From positions 310,001 through 374,000 of the forward strand of contig NZ_JBAJHU010000002.1 of the NCBI RefSeq assembly GCF_036867415.1: 64,000 bases of DNA. Direction: 5' to 3'. Positions within the stretch are counted from its first letter, which is position 1. The number at the start of each line of letters is the position of its first letter. Below the pieces are notes generated by a model. That model was given only the letters and a program-made list of their open reading frames with translations, ran no database searches and had not been told where the DNA came from. Positions 39,624-49,161 of the stretch are shown here, piece by piece. Source of the DNA: Rossellomorea sp036867415. GTDB taxonomy: Bacteria; Bacillota; Bacilli; Bacillales; Bacillaceae_B. The position numbers and the translations under genes are program-made.

Positions 39624-40291
39624 TCACTGCCACCCCCTTTTACTACCGTCTTATATCGTTCCAATTGTTCATGAAATGCCACATCGGCCGTATAGGATTT
39701 TTCTAAGATGTCTTCAGCATAATAGACGAGGGGAAGAGAGGTGATTCCGATCGGTGTGATCGGGTTCATTTCATCGCTGTCGAACTCTGCGATTGTTTGA
39801 ATCCCGCTCCATTCAAACTCAATCCGTTCTGCTCCTTCTCCAAACGTGTACTCCAAATGAGCCATCTTCCCCCCGCTGAACCTGATTGTCAGGATAACAT
39901 GATAAGGAATTGTGCCGCGATCCGTAGACAGGACCTTGATTTCTTCCGCTTCCCCCGCAACAGAAGAGAGAACGAAGAGGTCACCAACCATGACGGACTC
40001 GCGATCATGTCCTGAAAGGGTCCTTCTGAGACGGAGAACCCCTTTGGATTTTCCATCCGTTGTTATGACATCTTTCATGCTTTGAAAAAATGGATACAGC
40101 TCCAAATCAAAGTAGACCTTCACGTTCTTCTTCCCTATGAAATCACCGGCCAAATCAATCGGGATGAACAGGTTATCGGTGTTTTCCTCAATCGATTTCA
40201 CCCTCTCATCTTCCGGAGAAAGAAGGATGATTTCCTCAGATACGGAGCTGCGCTTTATTTTTCCCAATCTGCCAATCACCGCATTCTTCAT
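39620..40291 (-). CDS. Uncharacterised beta-rich protein of the sugar operon
   Basis: 223-residue soluble protein. Its predicted strands alternate (NVKVYFDLELYPFF, VLRLRRTLSG, YHVILTIRFSG, MAHLEYTFGEG), giving a beta-sandwich impression. There is no signal peptide or metal motif. The ATG at 40291 follows ATAGGAGG. It lies between a TIM-barrel isomerase and a Gfo/Idh enzyme, with a four-base overlap to the latter. That context recalls the small beta subunits of C-glycoside deglycosidases, which also pair with a TIM-barrel subunit. The resemblance is positional, and I could not confirm homology. Confidence 0.65.
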   Translation of the reverse strand: MKNAVIGRLGKIKRSSVSEEIILLSPEDERVKSIEENTDNLFIPIDLAGDFIGKKNVKVYFDLELYPFFQSMKDVITTDGKSKGVLRLRRTLSGHDRESVMVGDLFVLSSVAGEAEEIKVLSTDRGTIPYHVILTIRFSGGKMAHLEYTFGEGAERIEFEWSGIQTIAEFDSDEMNPITPIGITSLPLVYYAEDILEKSYTADVAFHEQLERYKTVVKGGGSE

Positions 40292-40301
40292 AAGCAACCT
40301 C

Positions 40302-41144
40302 CTATTTCAGTAGTTTTTTCAGTCGTCTGACGGCTTCTTCATTTGAATCTTTCGCATCATCATGCCCCTCATATTCAATTGAGAGCCAGCCCTGATACCC
40401 TTCATCCTTCAACCCTTCCACTATATAAGCCAAGTCTACCTGCCCGTCTCCCGGGACGGTTCCAATCAGTTCGACTCCTTGTGTGGATTTGAATCCTTTT
40501 ATCTCTTCTGCGGATTCTTTTTCCCTGAAATCCTTAAAGTGTACATGAACGATTTCGTGCTTCAGTCTATCAAAAGCGCGCTGCGGTTCTTCATGGACCA
40601 GCAGAAAGTTTCCTGTATCAAATGTCGAACGGACGAAGGGGCTGTCAACATTTTCGATGATTTCTTTGACCTGTTCACTTTTACCGGCAAGCAGACCATG
40701 GTTTTCAATAGCCAGGCAGACTTGTTCTTCTTCCGCTTTTACTGCACACTTCTTCAATCCCTCCACAATCCAGCTCTGACCTTCTTCATAGGTCAAGTCA
40801 CCGTGGAGGTCACCGCAGAATACGCGTACGATATTCGTCCCGAGCTTCTTTGCGGTCCCGATTCCTTCCAGTACCTTTTCAGCCTCTATAGCGCGGGCCT
40901 CCCTGGACTCTTTCACAAAATTGTTCGATACATCATAAGCGGACACGGTCAGGTCATGTTTCCTTAAAGCCTGGTTGACCAGTTCGATTTCCTTTTCCTT
41001 AGTGCTGCCATCTTGCCAATAGAAATCAAGCAGCTCAACTCCATCAAGCGAGATGCTTTTTGCATAATCGATGAAATCGATGATGGACCATTTTTCTTTT
41101 TTGATTGTCGATGCGAGACTGTACATGCTGACGCTTATCTTCAT
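40302..41144 (-). CDS. Sugar phosphate isomerase/epimerase (AP-endonuclease-2 TIM barrel)
   Basis: 280-residue TIM-barrel protein of the xylose-isomerase-like family. Metal-site motifs: LAIENHG with the first glutamate, STFDTGN with the aspartate, HVHFKDF with two histidines, and LSIEYEGHDD with the last glutamate. Family members epimerise, isomerise or dehydrate keto-sugars. The ATG at 41144 follows AAGGAGGAACCTCCT. It sits with Gfo/Idh enzymes, so a 3-keto-sugar is a plausible substrate. Confidence 0.88.
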   Translation of the reverse strand: MKISVSMYSLASTIKKEKWSIIDFIDYAKSISLDGVELLDFYWQDGSTKEKEIELVNQALRKHDLTVSAYDVSNNFVKESREARAIEAEKVLEGIGTAKKLGTNIVRVFCGDLHGDLTYEEGQSWIVEGLKKCAVKAEEEQVCLAIENHGLLAGKSEQVKEIIENVDSPFVRSTFDTGNFLLVHEEPQRAFDRLKHEIVHVHFKDFREKESAEEIKGFKSTQGVELIGTVPGDGQVDLAYIVEGLKDEGYQGWLSIEYEGHDDAKDSNEEAVRRLKKLLK

Positions 41145-41157
41145 AGGAGGTTCCTCC

Positions 41158-42132
41158 TTATTTAAGTAGTTGCTTTGCAACAAAGGCGATCTTTTTTTCA
41201 TCATGAAACGTATTCATTTCATGAGTGAACTGAGGATATACTTCCATCTCTTTTTCACGTGACTGCAGGTGATTGAATGCGGCAAAGACAGTCGATGGCG
41301 GCGTGACCGAATCTTCCAGACCAGCCGCCATCAAGGCGGGGCACGTGATAGATTCGCAGAAATGAAGGCTGTCTATATAGCTTAACGTATTCTTCACCAC
41401 ATCCTGTGTCTGGTATTGAGGATCATTCCACTTGAAGTAATGGACAATTTCCATATAAGGACCGAGAAGGGCGATGTCGAGCGCCCGGTCAAAATGGGTT
41501 AGGAACGGCCAGTCAGATACGACAAAATCCAGGTTTTCATAGAGTCCCGCGGCTCCGAGAGCGAGACCGCCTCCCTGGGAAGAACCCATCACTCCAAATT
41601 TCGTCGCTGTCACAAGAGCATCCTCAGACTTCACCCAGCCAAGCTGCGCGAGGATATCCCGGTATACATTGGTATAATAATAGCTTTCATATTCAAGGAT
41701 GCCATTCAGCATCCACCCCGGCACCCTGCTGCCGTTCCCGTATCTAGCAAAGTCGGGGGATGACCCTTGTCCCCGGATATCAAAGGAATAGACAGCCGCC
41801 CCCAGTGCTGTCCATTTTAAATAATCGGCAGCAAGCCCGCAGCTGCCGGTGTATCCGTGGAAACAGACAATGACCGGGCATTCTTTCATACCAGCGGGTT
41901 TCATGAATATACCTGTTAAAGGTGTCCCGTCCCAGCTTTCAAAAACAAGATCGGTCACTTCGACAGCGGGAACCGGGTACGGGCGCCTTGATGCTTTTAC
42001 AACAGGATGGAATGAATTCATCCTTTTTTTCTGCTGAAACCAGAATTGGTTGAAATCATTCGGTTTACCGGTAAGCTCCGGCTTATATTCGCGTAATTGT
42101 TCAAGAGGAAAATCACCAACGTTTCGTCCCAT
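41158..42132 (-). CDS. Acetyl xylan esterase/cephalosporin-C deacetylase, CE7 family
   Basis: 324-residue alpha/beta hydrolase. The oxyanion segment VICFHGYTGS, RGQGSS, the nucleophile elbow GSSQGGGLA, the aspartate in GLEDSVTPPST and the terminal histidine in FTHEMN are all CE7 hallmarks. The enzyme removes acetyl groups from short oligosaccharides in the cytoplasm. No signal peptide is seen. It lies 14 bases before the isomerase gene in the same operon. The target glycan is therefore probably O-acetylated. Confidence 0.92.
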   Translation of the reverse strand: MGRNVGDFPLEQLREYKPELTGKPNDFNQFWFQQKKRMNSFHPVVKASRRPYPVPAVEVTDLVFESWDGTPLTGIFMKPAGMKECPVIVCFHGYTGSCGLAADYLKWTALGAAVYSFDIRGQGSSPDFARYGNGSRVPGWMLNGILEYESYYYTNVYRDILAQLGWVKSEDALVTATKFGVMGSSQGGGLALGAAGLYENLDFVVSDWPFLTHFDRALDIALLGPYMEIVHYFKWNDPQYQTQDVVKNTLSYIDSLHFCESITCPALMAAGLEDSVTPPSTVFAAFNHLQSREKEMEVYPQFTHEMNTFHDEKKIAFVAKQLLK

Positions 42133-42155
42133 GAAGGGTCACCCCCATTTCCCTG

Positions 42156-43703
42156 TTAAAATGGCCATTCCAGCTCGAATCCTTCCTGCCTGAGTTCCTG
42201 CTGGAATGTCGTTAACAACTGTTTATCTTCACGGACTGCTTTCGGGTCGGCGTTGTGGCGGATGCAGTAGGCTGCGAGGGCACCGCATGCTTCTCCGATG
42301 TTCCACTCCACCGGATGCAGCCTGTAGCAGCCGTTTGTAATATGGGTCGTCCCGATATTCTTGCATCCCGCCAGCAGATTATCTGCATCTTTCGGGATGA
42401 GTGCCCCGAGCGGAATATAAAATGGTAGAGCTTTAATATCAAGATAATTTTTCCCGGCCATGCTGGGGTGCAGGTCGATACTGTATGATCCGATTCCCAC
42501 GCGGTCTTCATACTTCTTCCCGGCGGGTCCATCATTGTACGACGGTGAGACATCCTGTTCCACGACTGTGTATTCCGCCTTGATGCGTCTCGACTCCCTG
42601 ATATAAGGGGCTTTTGCCAGACCGTCTTCCGTCTCGAATAAATCCTTTCTCAGCTTCAATCCGGGATATCCCTTTCCGCCGTCCGGCCTTGGGGCTTCCT
42701 TCTGCAGCCAATACAGCAGGGAGAGACTGAGCTGTTTTCCCTGATACATGTTCTTCTCTTTCTCCTCTTCCGGCACATCATAGACATTGCCCAGAAAGTA
42801 ATCGTTTTGCGGCCAGTTCATCAACGTGACATCACCGGCGGGGTAATCCGATTCAAATTGTTCGGAGTCAAATATTCTCCTGTACTCCCATAAAGGAAAA
42901 CCTTCCTCTTCCCGGAACAGCGTATACGTCCGTTTCTCCTTCGTGATCGGATGAGGTGCATAAAAGCTCAGCAATTTATCCGGCCAGATTTCAGGGTGGA
43001 AGTTCCGCCAGAAAGAGTACATATCAGGCTCGGGAATGGTGTGATCTTCACCGCTGCGGTATTCCATCCCGAGCACATACGTAAAGGCCTGTATGTCTGC
43101 CGGATCCGCCGCTTCCAGCGCATGGGGCTCTCCTGTGTCCGCCTTGGCTTCGGCCCCGGTCACATAATCCATCCCGGCAAGCGGCAGTAAATCTCCCGCT
43201 TCCGTCGCGTCAATATAATACTGTGCACTTATTTCTTCTTGCAATCCCGATTCGCCGTTCAGCAGTGTGATCGTCTGTAGCTTCTTCCCCTCTTTCGATA
43301 CAGACATCACCCTCGTATGGCGCAGGATTCGCAGTTGGCTGGTCAGTACATAGGGAAGAAGCATTTCATTCAAGACGTGCAGGGTGACCCGGGGGTCATG
43401 GCAGATATTGCTCACCAATCCATTCCCCGGATTCAGGAACTCCCTGGTTTCATTGATGTTCAAGTTGCTTCGGTACACTTCCCTGACTCTGTTGCGATAC
43501 TTCCGGTACCTGGAAGTCGATCCGAATTCTTCAATCCACTTATGTTCATCCGGAGGGACACCCTGGGATGTAACCTGCCCGCCGATCCAATCCGTCTCTT
43601 CCGTCAACATGACCTTCAGGCCTTTTGAGCAGGCAGCCATTGCCGCGGCACATCCACCCAGCCCTCCGCCTGCAATCAGCAGATCCACTTTGGTATTGTC
43701 CAT
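42156..43703 (-). CDS. FAD-dependent oxidoreductase 1 (FAD_oxidored family)
   Basis: 515-residue flavoprotein. The FAD-binding LLIAGGGLGGCAAAMAACSKG is at the N-terminus, with TDWIGGQVTSQGVPPDEH just behind it and YYIDATEAGDLLPLAG in the middle. The C-terminal NLLAGCKNIGTTHITNGCYRL region completes the fold. The family is common in polysaccharide loci of Bacteroidetes and Firmicutes with unknown reactions on glycans. Its ATG overlaps the stop of the upstream Gfo/Idh gene. It is a distant paralogue of the gene at 58312. Confidence 0.87.
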   Translation of the reverse strand: MDNTKVDLLIAGGGLGGCAAAMAACSKGLKVMLTEETDWIGGQVTSQGVPPDEHKWIEEFGSTSRYRKYRNRVREVYRSNLNINETREFLNPGNGLVSNICHDPRVTLHVLNEMLLPYVLTSQLRILRHTRVMSVSKEGKKLQTITLLNGESGLQEEISAQYYIDATEAGDLLPLAGMDYVTGAEAKADTGEPHALEAADPADIQAFTYVLGMEYRSGEDHTIPEPDMYSFWRNFHPEIWPDKLLSFYAPHPITKEKRTYTLFREEEGFPLWEYRRIFDSEQFESDYPAGDVTLMNWPQNDYFLGNVYDVPEEEKEKNMYQGKQLSLSLLYWLQKEAPRPDGGKGYPGLKLRKDLFETEDGLAKAPYIRESRRIKAEYTVVEQDVSPSYNDGPAGKKYEDRVGIGSYSIDLHPSMAGKNYLDIKALPFYIPLGALIPKDADNLLAGCKNIGTTHITNGCYRLHPVEWNIGEACGALAAYCIRHNADPKAVREDKQLLTTFQQELRQEGFELEWPF

Positions 43704-44755
43704 TATAGATACACTTCCTTGCCGGTCCGCGCTGATTCGTAAACGGCATTAAGCATTTTCATGACCTGTACGCCATCTGAGACGGGTGCGATCGTTTCTT
43801 TTCCTTCGAGACAACATGAAACAAAATGATCGATTTCATTATGGAACGCCTTGGTGAAGTCAAAATTCAGGTCATCCACTTGCGGCGTGATGTTCAGGAT
43901 CGTATTATGCCTCTCGGTAACAATCGCAAGTTCCGGCTCGATTTCTGCGCCTCCTTTATCCCCGAAAAGCTTGACGTACAGCTCATCTTTTTTCGCCTGT
44001 AACGTAAAGCTGACGTCGACCAGCAGCGAAGCACCATTCTCAAACCGGATCAATGCATTCGTCAGATCCTCCACATCATTGAGTGCCGGATCATAATCGG
44101 CAGCTTGATAGAATGATAGATTCTCGATATGGCTTCGGTTACCCAATTTCGAGTATGCATTCCCGCTGACCGATACAGGTTTCGGTTTCCCCATGAAGTA
44201 CCAGCAGATATCGATCATATGGACTCCTAGATCAATCAGGGGACCGCCGCCGGATTTCGTACGGTCGCTGAACCAGCCGCCCGGGTTCCCCAGTCTTCGC
44301 AGACAGGACGTTTTCGCATAGTAGATTTCCCCGAGTTCTCCATGATCCACGAAATTCTTTAACAGCTTCGCATTATCGCCATGACGCCGCACGAATCCGA
44401 CTTGCAGCACTTTTCCGGATTCCTCAACAGCCGCTTCCACCGCCAGCGCTTCCTCTAACGTCATGCACAGCGGTTTTTCAACGAGCACATGTTTACCCGC
44501 TTCCAAAGCGGCAATCGCGATTTCTGCATGTGAGTTATTCCACGTGCAAATACTGACTGCATCAATTGCGTCATTCTTCAATAATTCTTTGTAATCGCTG
44601 TACAATTGAGTGACACCGTATAATTCTCCTTTTTCCGCCAGACGTCCTTCATTCATGTCGCATAGAGCGATCAGTTCCGCCTCTTCATTGGCAAGGTACG
44701 GCTTGATATGGAATTCAGAAATCGATCCTGTCCCTATCACAGCAACTTTCAACAT
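43703..44755 (-). CDS. Gfo/Idh/MocA-family oxidoreductase 2
   Basis: 350-residue dehydrogenase. AVIGTGSISEFHIKPYL is the Rossmann motif, VEKPLCMTLEEA carries the catalytic lysine and GGPLIDLGVHMIDICWYFMG is the C-terminal signature. It is followed by oxidoreductase FAD 1 with a one-base overlap and preceded by a close paralogue (44777). The pair may act as a heteromer or carry out consecutive oxidation and reduction on one sugar. Confidence 0.92.
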   Translation of the reverse strand: MLKVAVIGTGSISEFHIKPYLANEEAELIALCDMNEGRLAEKGELYGVTQLYSDYKELLKNDAIDAVSICTWNNSHAEIAIAALEAGKHVLVEKPLCMTLEEALAVEAAVEESGKVLQVGFVRRHGDNAKLLKNFVDHGELGEIYYAKTSCLRRLGNPGGWFSDRTKSGGGPLIDLGVHMIDICWYFMGKPKPVSVSGNAYSKLGNRSHIENLSFYQAADYDPALNDVEDLTNALIRFENGASLLVDVSFTLQAKKDELYVKLFGDKGGAEIEPELAIVTERHNTILNITPQVDDLNFDFTKAFHNEIDHFVSCCLEGKETIAPVSDGVQVMKMLNAVYESARTGKEVYL

Positions 44756-44776
44756 CGCACTCTCTCCCCTCGAAAC

Positions 44777-45835
44777 TTAGTCAAACCGGATTTCTTTACC
44801 GAGATTCGATGATTCATAGATTCCCATTAACAGTTTCAGCACTTCATATCCATCCTCCCCGTTACTCGACGGGTTCGAACCCTCGCGGATACAGTCGATG
44901 AAATGGGCGATTTCGTCCTTGAATGGCTCATTCTCTTCAAATATTGGCTGCTGTCTACTCAGAAGACCATCCTCTTCTGTAAAAATGGTCAGTGGCGACA
45001 AGGCAGCACCGCCTTTATTTCCAAGCAGTTCAATTTCGATCCCTTCATCCTGCTCAGCATTCACCGCCCAGGCGATTTCCATCGATAAGACGATGCCATT
45101 CTTAAATCGGATCCAAGCAGCCCCAAAATCCTCAACATCGAAAATATGGTTGCTGTTCAGCCGCTTGTTGTTCGACTCCCAGCTCGATACATATTTCGTT
45201 CCATAGTTCCCGAATCCGGCAATCGTTTTGCCTGTGATACTGTGCATTTCCGGCCTGCCGATCAGCCACCAGGCCAAATCCAATACGTGCACACCAATAT
45301 CCAAGAGCGCCCCGCCCCCGGATAATGACTTATTCGTGAACCAGCCCTTTGGCGTGCCGCGGCGCCTGTAGAGCTTCGCCTTCACATAGTAGAGATCCCC
45401 GAAGGTCCCCTTAGTTGCGTATTCTTTCAATATCCTGACATCATTTCGAAACCGGTGTGTCATCCCGACCATAGTTAAGACGTTCTTTTCCCTGGCGAGC
45501 CGTAAATAATCTTCCACTTCTTTCAACCCTGTCCCGATCGGCTTTTCCATAAAGACATGTATCCCCTTTGCTGCAGCCTTCTCAGCAATCGGGATATGGG
45601 TCTGGTTAGGTGTACAGATCATGACGGCATCCAGGACGGATTTCTCAAGCATTTCGTCTGCACTTTGAAAAGATTGAGGGATATCATATTTCAATGAAAT
45701 TGCCTTTGCCCGTTCGGCATCCACATCGGCCACCGCAGCCAATGTTGCATGATCTGCAGCTTTCAAATAGTTGATATGAGTGGTTTCCGCTATCGATCCC
45801 AGACCAATCAGGCCGATATTTATATGACTCTTCAT
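44777..45835 (-). CDS. Gfo/Idh/MocA-family oxidoreductase 3
   Basis: 352-residue dehydrogenase with IGLIGLGSIAETTHINYLKA, MEKPIGTGLKEVE and GGALLDIGVHVLDLAWWLIG. It is most similar to copy 2 within the window. ATG at 45835; the gap to the zinc-type dehydrogenase gene upstream is 11 bases. Confidence 0.92.
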   Translation of the reverse strand: MKSHINIGLIGLGSIAETTHINYLKAADHATLAAVADVDAERAKAISLKYDIPQSFQSADEMLEKSVLDAVMICTPNQTHIPIAEKAAAKGIHVFMEKPIGTGLKEVEDYLRLAREKNVLTMVGMTHRFRNDVRILKEYATKGTFGDLYYVKAKLYRRRGTPKGWFTNKSLSGGGALLDIGVHVLDLAWWLIGRPEMHSITGKTIAGFGNYGTKYVSSWESNNKRLNSNHIFDVEDFGAAWIRFKNGIVLSMEIAWAVNAEQDEGIEIELLGNKGGAALSPLTIFTEEDGLLSRQQPIFEENEPFKDEIAHFIDCIREGSNPSSNGEDGYEVLKLLMGIYESSNLGKEIRFD

Positions 45836-45846
45836 TGGCTCACTCC

Positions 45847-46851
45847 TTACCCTGAGAAGTTGATCAATTTTGTTAATGTGACAGATTGCTTATTTACCAG
45901 TTCTGCATAGGCAGAGGCTGCTTCATTGAAACTTATTTCATCTTTGACGAACGCGCTGACATCGATTCGTCTTTCACTGACGAGACGGATATATTCGCTT
46001 AAGTTCCTGCCTTCCGTCCAGCGGACAAAGCCGTATGGATAGTCTATTGCCTCTGCCTCATAGACCTTATCATACCGTCCCGGTCCGCCTGCCCGTGAAA
46101 TCAGGAGCTCGGCTTCTTTACTGAACATTAAATGGCGCGGGAAGTCGGGCTCGATATCACCGACGATGACCACCTTCCCTTTGTTCCGGATCCATTCAAG
46201 ACTTTGATGGGTCAACGGCGACCTTTTCCCGCCCGCACATAATAATACGGCATCTGCCCCATTTCCATTGGTGCTTCTCACAATTTCCGCTTTCATTTCT
46301 TCTGCGCTTGAGAAGGCTTTGATTCTTGTATTCTCCTTAACCATGTTCGAACGCTCTTCATGAAGATCGTATGTAATCACGTTATACGAAGCAGCATCCG
46401 CAATCTTGGCAATCATCTGACCGAGAAGCCCCAGCCCGACGACGACGGCGGTTTCCCCGAATTGCAGTTTGGCGATTCTCAGCGCATGGATGGCAATCGC
46501 TCCGATCCCCCCGAGCGCCGCCTCTTTCGGTTCTATATTCTCAGGAACCTTCGCATATAATGTTTTCGGAACAAGTAAAGTATCAGCATGCTGGACGTAA
46601 GGAGCGCCATACACCGCGACGAGGTCCCCTCTTTTGACATCGGTGATGCCGCCCCCCGCTTCTTCCACGACACCCATCGCACTATAACCGAGGGTGATCG
46701 GCTCATTTTTACTGTTTTCAATAATCGTCAGTTCTGTTCCAGGCGAAATGACTGAGTAGCGTGTTCTTACCAATACATAAGAAGGCTTCACTACCGGCTT
46801 CTCATCTTTTACTATTTCCACCTGTTTGTTCGAGACTGTAATTTTCCTCAT
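45847..46851 (-). CDS. Zinc-type alcohol/sugar dehydrogenase (MDR family)
   Basis: 334-residue medium-chain dehydrogenase. It has SPGTELTIIENSKNE, LGYSAMGVVEEAGGGITDVKRGD, the nucleotide-binding VVVGLGLLGQMIAKIAD and RAGGPGRYD. The usual catalytic-zinc cysteine is not apparent, which fits the subgroup that accompanies Gfo/Idh genes. It probably oxidises or reduces a sugar-derived hydroxyl. The position is in the middle of the eleven-gene operon. Confidence 0.85.
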   Translation of the reverse strand: MRKITVSNKQVEIVKDEKPVVKPSYVLVRTRYSVISPGTELTIIENSKNEPITLGYSAMGVVEEAGGGITDVKRGDLVAVYGAPYVQHADTLLVPKTLYAKVPENIEPKEAALGGIGAIAIHALRIAKLQFGETAVVVGLGLLGQMIAKIADAASYNVITYDLHEERSNMVKENTRIKAFSSAEEMKAEIVRSTNGNGADAVLLCAGGKRSPLTHQSLEWIRNKGKVVIVGDIEPDFPRHLMFSKEAELLISRAGGPGRYDKVYEAEAIDYPYGFVRWTEGRNLSEYIRLVSERRIDVSAFVKDEISFNEAASAYAELVNKQSVTLTKLINFSG

Positions 46852-46876
46852 CAGATCCCCTCCGTGTCCGTCCTCT

Positions 46877-47932
46877 CTAATTGCCTAGCCATCTTGCCAG
46901 GTTTTTTTCAACGAAATCATCGTCATGCAAATGAGGATATACTGCATAAACACGGTTAATTTCGTCCATTTGACCCGGACTTAACTCTTCCTTGTCCAGC
47001 AGACACCAGCGACCTTTCATTAATCCCTGGCTGGCCAATACCTGGTTGATTCCCGCAATGCTGCCTTTGAATTGGTTCCTGGCGTCAAAGAATGCTCCGT
47101 TCGCATCGGTGATCTCCTGTGCCAGGGTCAGCATGCTGTCCGGGACACAGTCACTATTCTTCATTTGCTTGATTTCTTTAAAGAGTTCCACCGCCCGCTT
47201 TGTCCAAACTGACCAGTGCCCCAATAGCCCGCCTACTATCTTCTTTTCCTTCACAGTTCCGTTTATTTTAAACTTATAGGTTGTCAGTAAATCGTTGACG
47301 ATGTTGTCGTCATTGCCCGTGTAGAGGGCGATATCATCACTTCTTTCCGAATGGCAGACGGCCCGGACGACCTCGAATGTCAAATATCGGTCAAACGGAG
47401 CAAGCTTTATGGCATGAACATTCGGGATGCCGGCAAATCTTTCCCAAAACTCATAAGATAACACCCTGCCTCCCACAGCCGGCTGCAGATAGAAGCCAAA
47501 CACCGGGATGATTTCTGCCACTTTTCTCGTCCGTTCCAGCAGCTGTTCTTCTGAATAATCCTCCAGACCGCCCATACTTAACAGCCCCAGATCATAACCG
47601 ATGCCTTTACTGAATTCCGCCTCTTCCACCGCCTGTTCGACCGGGCCGCAAATGCCGGCTGCTTTAATGAATGAATCGGGCACCTTGGCTTTTTCCATTT
47701 CTTCGACGGCAAGCTTCAATACCCTTTGATAAAGATTGAACCGGGGGTCGCGTATTTCAAATTGTGTCGTATGGACCCCCACTGCAAGGCCGCCCACACC
47801 TGAATCGAGATAATATCTTGTTAATGCACGCTGACTCGTTTCATCGAGTTCTTTATCCTCGGTAATGGCAAGCGGGTGTGCAGGTATGAAGGCCCCTTCG
47901 TGTAAGGATTTCTTAACTTGGGATTTCAACAT
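46877..47932 (-). CDS. Dihydrodipicolinate synthase-family aldolase/lyase
   Basis: 351-residue TIM barrel of the DapA/NanA superfamily. The expected Schiff-base lysine lies in NVHAIKLAPFDRY, and the GVHTTQFEIRD segment replaces the usual GTTGE motif. An acidic extension at the C-terminus makes it longer than DapA (about 290). Members cleave or form pyruvate aldols, e.g. of 2-keto-3-deoxy sugars or sialic acid. The start codon directly abuts the stop of the preceding gene (TAAATG), so the two are coupled. Confidence 0.85.
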   Translation of the reverse strand: MLKSQVKKSLHEGAFIPAHPLAITEDKELDETSQRALTRYYLDSGVGGLAVGVHTTQFEIRDPRFNLYQRVLKLAVEEMEKAKVPDSFIKAAGICGPVEQAVEEAEFSKGIGYDLGLLSMGGLEDYSEEQLLERTRKVAEIIPVFGFYLQPAVGGRVLSYEFWERFAGIPNVHAIKLAPFDRYLTFEVVRAVCHSERSDDIALYTGNDDNIVNDLLTTYKFKINGTVKEKKIVGGLLGHWSVWTKRAVELFKEIKQMKNSDCVPDSMLTLAQEITDANGAFFDARNQFKGSIAGINQVLASQGLMKGRWCLLDKEELSPGQMDEINRVYAVYPHLHDDDFVEKNLARWLGN

Positions 47933-48949
47933 TTAAAACGCTCCCTGCCGCTCTTGAAAGTGGGTCGGCTTGTTGTAGGTATAGCCGGCATTCCCCACCC
48001 ACTCTGCTGTCATATCAATCATCTGCCCGATCGTTACTTTCGGATAGCCGAATAATTTATGGGCCTGTGATGCATCATTCAAGAGCGCAGTCGGCTGTTC
48101 CTTATTGACGAACACCGGCTGTTTAGTAAAGCGTTTGGCAAACTCTTCACTGAGCCAGCGGACAGAGATCGTCTCCGGACCCGTCACATTCAGTAGCTTC
48201 GGCGGTGAATCCGTATGCAATAAAGACCGGATGGCATATTCATTCGCGTCCCCCTGCCAGATCACATTCACATTCCCCATCGTCAGATCAATCGGCTGCT
48301 CATTATAAACCTGTCTGGCCACCTCAAGCAGAACACCATAACGCAGGTCGATCGCATAGTTCAGCCTGAACATCAGCATCGGTGTCTTATTTTTATTGGA
48401 AAAGTACGTCAGCACACGTTCCCGTCCCAGACAGGACTGAGCATATTCCCCGATGGGATTCACCGGTTGAGATTCCGAACAGTGACTGCTTATAACTTCC
48501 GTCAGCGGATATACATTGCCAGTTGAAAATGAAACGATCCGCGAGTCGCTGAATTTATCTGCAAATCTGCCCGGCAGATACGCGTTCATCGCCCATGTAA
48601 AGTGTTCATTACCGACAGTGCCGAACTTGTTCCCGGCCATGTAGATGATGTTTTTCACATCCGGCAGAGCCTGCAGATCTTCATCCTTCAATAAATCCGC
48701 AGAAATCGTATGGATGCCGAATGCATTTAATTCATTCCGCAGCTCAGGAGTTGAAAACCTGGAAATACCGTAAACCTTTTTATTCAATCCTGCCTTGTCA
48801 ATGGCCCTCTTTGCCATCTTGGCAAGGGTCGGGCCCATCTTACCTCCGACTCCGACGATCATGATATCTCCATCCAGTTTGCTCACATCCTGTATAAGCG
48901 CCTGTGAAGGTTCCGTCATGAAAATCTCTAATTCTTCGATTGTTTTCAT
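47933..48949 (-). CDS. NAD-dependent epimerase/dehydratase-like protein
   Basis: 338-residue short-chain-type Rossmann protein. The cofactor loop is IMIVGVGGKMGPTLAKMA and a later VSFSTGNVYP supplies the catalytic serine region. At the YxxxK position it reads YAQSC, so the usual lysine is missing. The C-terminal WLSEEFAKRFTKQP part is typical of sugar epimerases. It is the first gene of the eleven-gene operon, behind the AGACAAGTCT operator at 49026. Its biochemical role is uncertain because of the missing lysine. Confidence 0.8.
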   Translation of the reverse strand: MKTIEELEIFMTEPSQALIQDVSKLDGDIMIVGVGGKMGPTLAKMAKRAIDKAGLNKKVYGISRFSTPELRNELNAFGIHTISADLLKDEDLQALPDVKNIIYMAGNKFGTVGNEHFTWAMNAYLPGRFADKFSDSRIVSFSTGNVYPLTEVISSHCSESQPVNPIGEYAQSCLGRERVLTYFSNKNKTPMLMFRLNYAIDLRYGVLLEVARQVYNEQPIDLTMGNVNVIWQGDANEYAIRSLLHTDSPPKLLNVTGPETISVRWLSEEFAKRFTKQPVFVNKEQPTALLNDASQAHKLFGYPKVTIGQMIDMTAEWVGNAGYTYNKPTHFQERQGAF

Positions 48950-49025
48950 CTCTACACTCTCCTAAACTTCCAGATTGAACTTTCAGAAAATTACTTACCA
49001 ACATCTTATGAATGTGCATATTAAA

Positions 49026-49035
49026 AGACAAGTCT
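49026..49035. promoter_or_regulatory. AGACAAGTCT operator, eleven-gene operon side
   Basis: A perfect AGAC-AA-GTCT dyad followed by TTAATTGGTCTTTAA. It is 77 bases upstream of the operon start at 48949. Confidence 0.7.
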
Positions 49036-49124
49036 TTAATTGGTCTTTAAAGTTGACACCGATAATAAAACAAAACCATTTAATTTTGACAATTCTGATA
49101 ATTAGAAGTATCATATGGACAAAA

Positions 49125-49134
49125 AGACATGTCT
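49125..49134. promoter_or_regulatory. AGACATGTCT operator, regulator side
   Basis: A perfect dyad 28 bases upstream of the regulator start, with TATAAATGGGACA behind it. It suggests autoregulation. Confidence 0.7.
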
Positions 49135-49161
49135 ATAAATGGGACATAGGGAGATGAGTGT

